From Bacteroidota bacterium (GTDB lineage Bacteria > Bacteroidota > Bacteroidia > Chitinophagales > Chitinophagaceae): 23,098 nt of DNA. Made by a program: the position numbers and the translations under genes. Position 1 is the stretch's first letter. Each line of letters begins with the position of its first letter. Below are positions 21,309-23,098 of this stretch, piece after piece. The DNA is taken from positions 1 to 23,098 of the forward strand of contig JAEZDR010000009.1 in NCBI GenBank assembly GCA_023433265.1, given 5' to 3'. The notes under the pieces were generated by a model. The model saw nothing but the letters and a program-made list of their open reading frames with translations, did not search any database and was not told where the DNA came from.

Positions 21309-22297
21309 TTCCTGCCATATTTTACTTTTAAAGCAAACCATGCCAGCACTCCAATAATGGTATTGAAAACAAACTGTGCCAGCCACAAAAGCCAACCCGA
21401 GGCGAGACCTATGGTTTCGGGTATGTGATAAAACGACAATGTTTTCTGAATTGCTATTGGGTAGGCACCAAGTCCGCCCGGCGCTACTATAATTCCAAAC
21501 GTACCAAACACCAGCATGGCAAGCCCCGCATCAATATCCAGGTGAGCGGTTTCTTTTAGCGCAAGGCAACCCATCCATGTAGCAAACACATAACAAATCC
21601 ATACCAAAATAGTATAGATAAGGAAGAGTGGTTTATTCTTTACGTCTTTGATGCTGATGAGGCCATGCCAAACACCCTTAGCAACCCGCATAAAAAACGC
21701 AGCAAATCTATGTTCACGGAACTTACGATAGAGCCATACCCCTAGAACGACCACCAATAACAACACAGCAATTTTTATCAGCGTTCCCGTTGCGCCGGAT
21801 GTAAAAGCGTTTTGTATGCCCGAACCTATTTCATGTACATAACTGCTAATTCGATTGTATTGCAAAAAAACAGTTACCAGGGTAATTACTATCAGGCTAA
21901 CCATATCAAAAGCCCGTTCTGCCACAATCGTCCCCACTAGTTTCTCCGCAGGTATTTTATTATAGCGGCTGATTGACGTACAACGCATAATCTCGCCGGC
22001 CCGAGGAATAAACTGGTTAGCAACGTATCCTATCATGATACCACAAAACAATTGGAATGCAGGTGCATGGTAACCGAGCGGAAGGATGAGTTGCTGCCAC
22101 CTGAGCGCCCGAAAAATATGACTTAGTGTAAGCACGGCCACTACAGGAAGCACCATTAAATAGTCGGCCCTGCGAAGCACGTCTTTGATGTCGGCGATGT
22201 CCTTATCAGTTAAGCTACTGAAACTCCACCAAAGCAAAACAATTGCAATTCCAAATGCAAGGATGTATTTTAATATGGTTAGAAGGATAGTGCGCAC
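21305..22297 (-). CDS. LPG-synthase-like TM-domain membrane protein (UPF0104)
   Basis: A 330-residue integral membrane protein of the lysylphosphatidylglycerol synthase transmembrane family (PF03706 type), without the soluble aminoacyl-transferase domain. About eight hydrophobic segments are visible, with the family blocks LSHIFRALRWQQLI, IPRAGEIMRC and FGTFGIIVAPGGLGAYPIAI. Such proteins are thought to move lipids or lipid-linked molecules. Start: no ATG fits; GTG at 22297 gives RTILLTILKY directly after an exact -7 element (22312-22319), whereas a TTG at 22396 lies before that element and inside the CAP gene. It is translationally coupled to rfaE2, which suggests a link to the outer-membrane lipid or LPS supply. 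Confidence 0.88.
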   Translation of the reverse strand: MRTILLTILKYILAFGIAIVLLWWSFSSLTDKDIADIKDVLRRADYLMVLPVVAVLTLSHIFRALRWQQLILPLGYHAPAFQLFCGIMIGYVANQFIPRAGEIMRCTSISRYNKIPAEKLVGTIVAERAFDMVSLIVITLVTVFLQYNRISSYVHEIGSGIQNAFTSGATGTLIKIAVLLLVVVLGVWLYRKFREHRFAAFFMRVAKGVWHGLISIKDVKNKPLFLIYTILVWICYVFATWMGCLALKETAHLDIDAGLAMLVFGTFGIIVAPGGLGAYPIAIQKTLSFYHIPETIGLASGWLLWLAQFVFNTIIGVLAWFALKVKYGRK

Positions 22298-22311
22298 GGC
22301 AATAGAGGCTG

Positions 22312-22319
22312 CAAAGGTA
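22312..22319 (-). promoter_or_regulatory. -7 promoter element of the LPG-like/rfaE2 operon
   Basis: TACCTTTG on the minus strand, an exact TAnnTTTG match, ending 14 nt before the GTG start at 22297. It lies in the 62-bp gap after the CAP gene, so the membrane protein, rfaE2 and possibly tilS can be transcribed independently of the CAP gene. It also fixes the start of the membrane protein gene. No clear -33 element was seen. Confidence 0.6.
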
Positions 22320-22359
22320 GCAGAATCCTTTCGTGTGGAATGGCATTTTAGCCTGAACA

Positions 22360-22902
22360 CTATTGAACCGGATTGTCGGCCTCCATTCCGAACCAAACGA
22401 TCGCAAAACCTTTATAAATACCTATTCCGATTGCTTTCCACTGCGTTTTATCCCACGGTGCTTTGCCGGCAATTAGCGCATTATGTCCCGGGCTTCCCTT
22501 CCATCCTTCTAAAGCTTTTTCAGCGGTGGCTACATAGCCCTCGGGCCCACCGTGAGCGATCTCAAAACCAAATGCTTTGTAAGCCGACAATTCTGCAGGC
22601 TTACTCCACATTAGCTCTTTCTGCGCATGGTCGGCAGTGTAGCAAACGGCCTTCCACCGGCCTTTAGAAGACCAGCTATGCATGTTACATTCTGTTCCAA
22701 AGCGGTAGTTTTCTGCAAGGTCTCTTGCGTGCATTTGAGCCACTTTATTAAGATTTGGAGAAATAGGGATGTCTTGTAGCCCCAAGCTCTTGCGATAAAC
22801 CATCATGAGGTTATACAGCTTTTGTTCTTCCAGGTTTAGTTTTTGCGCAAATGCCTGTAAACAAAACCCCAAAAGCGCTGCAAACAATAATGGTTGTTTC
22901 AT
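22360..22902 (-). CDS. Secreted CAP-domain (SCP/PR1-like) protein
   Basis: A 180-residue exported protein. The signal peptide covers about residues 1-19 (ends AFA-Q). The CAP domain fills the rest: a helix with LNKVAQMHARDLA (His58 in the usual cavity position), NMHSW (His75), FEIAHGG (Glu114) and the CAP signature GWKGSPGHNALI (133-144, His140). Two Cys residues at 72 and 87 could form a disulfide. CAP proteins act outside the cytoplasm in lipid binding or in cell-wall or host interactions; the role of the bacterial stand-alone forms is mostly unknown. A one-mismatch -7-like element (TACTTTTC, minus, 22916-22923) precedes the ATG. It is the first gene of the minus-strand series leading to tilS. 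Confidence 0.88.
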   Translation of the reverse strand: MKQPLLFAALLGFCLQAFAQKLNLEEQKLYNLMMVYRKSLGLQDIPISPNLNKVAQMHARDLAENYRFGTECNMHSWSSKGRWKAVCYTADHAQKELMWSKPAELSAYKAFGFEIAHGGPEGYVATAEKALEGWKGSPGHNALIAGKAPWDKTQWKAIGIGIYKGFAIVWFGMEADNPVQ

Positions 22903-23066
22903 AATTACAAGGCATGAAAAGTAAATAACGAATTAAATGATGAAATAGTGTTCTTGGAAAATCCAAATGCAGAATATTTGAAGGCACCCCTCAGTACTGT
23001 GTTCCTAAACCTGTCGTAGCACATATTAGCAAAATCCATATAACTGCCAAAAGTCGGCTTTGTGGC

Positions 23067-23098
23067 GGAGTCACTATGGAGTCACTATGGAGTCACTA
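23067..23098. repeat. 11-bp tandem repeat at the right edge
   Basis: Two complete units GGAGTCACTAT (23067-23077 and 23078-23088) and ten bases of a third, identical so far and cut off by the window end, so the full array length is unknown. The period is 11 bp, the same as the left-edge array, but the unit sequence is unrelated. Here the plus strand is open and the minus strand has TAG and TGA, so stops occur in all three minus frames once three units are present. The rest of 22903-23066 shows no gene. Confidence 0.85.

Noticed and set aside
21309..21395. N-terminal extension of RfaE2 from a TTG
   Set aside because: It would overlap the upstream membrane protein gene by about 90 bp. The ATG at 21308 in an ATGA overlap gives the standard family length.
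22185..22667. Plus-strand frame of 160 codons opposite the CAP and LPG-like genes
   Set aside because: It is antisense to two genes with clear domains and spans their promoter. Its composition is not protein-like.

Overview
The window looks like chromosomal DNA from a Bacteroidota bacterium, most likely Chitinophagaceae or a close relative. This rests on several features: promoter elements of the TAnnTTTG type close to start codons, little sign of Shine-Dalgarno sequences, an ECF sigma factor followed by a membrane-anchored protein with a beta-barrel-like C-terminus, a single-RRM RNA-binding protein, a stand-alone RfaE2, and a member of the Bacteroidota family usually (and doubtfully) labelled 'ABC transporter ATPase'. 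No transposase, integrase, phage gene, CRISPR array, tRNA or rRNA was seen. Genus-level placement is inference.

Layout. 1-272 holds an 11-bp tandem repeat array and no convincing gene. 273-4448 (minus) holds a TPR membrane protein, a Spy/LTXXQ-type periplasmic protein and an HtrA/Deg serine protease; the last two form a small periplasmic protein-quality group. 4717-6645 (plus) holds an RRM protein with a probable ~120-nt leader, a small secreted protein of unknown function and an OmpA-family lipoprotein. Facing the last of these is a 53-codon two-helix membrane protein (6693-6854, minus) whose stop codon lies inside a shared hairpin terminator. 6987-7427 (plus) is an unknown membrane protein. 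7428-9421 (minus) is an ECF sigma / membrane-anchored barrel-like protein pair.

9605-12672 is the most suggestive part for new biology. An ATP-grasp ligase and a GCS2/YbdK-type carboxylate-amine ligase form a tight minus-strand operon, with an esterase-fold alpha/beta hydrolase divergent from it. Together they look like a small pathway that makes an amide-linked or peptide-like metabolite. 12669-16755 (minus) is an M14 zinc carboxypeptidase-like secreted protein followed by a soluble PAS histidine kinase without a partner regulator. 16886-18281 holds a small membrane protein, the 'ABC ATPase-like' protein and a lipoprotein. 18318-19442 (plus) holds RlmH (ribosome methylation) and a rhomboid protease. 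19413-22902 (minus) runs CAP-domain protein, LPG-synthase-like flippase-fold membrane protein, RfaE2 (heptose activation for LPS) and TilS (tRNA-Ile lysidinylation). The right edge carries a second, unrelated 11-bp tandem repeat.

Recurring architecture: convergent gene pairs are packed so tightly that stop codons abut or share a TTAA palindrome, and several genes have the -7 promoter element only 2-14 nt before the start codon, which predicts leaderless or very short-leader mRNAs. Several upstream TTG extensions were rejected in favour of internal ATG or GTG starts; the reasons are given with each gene.
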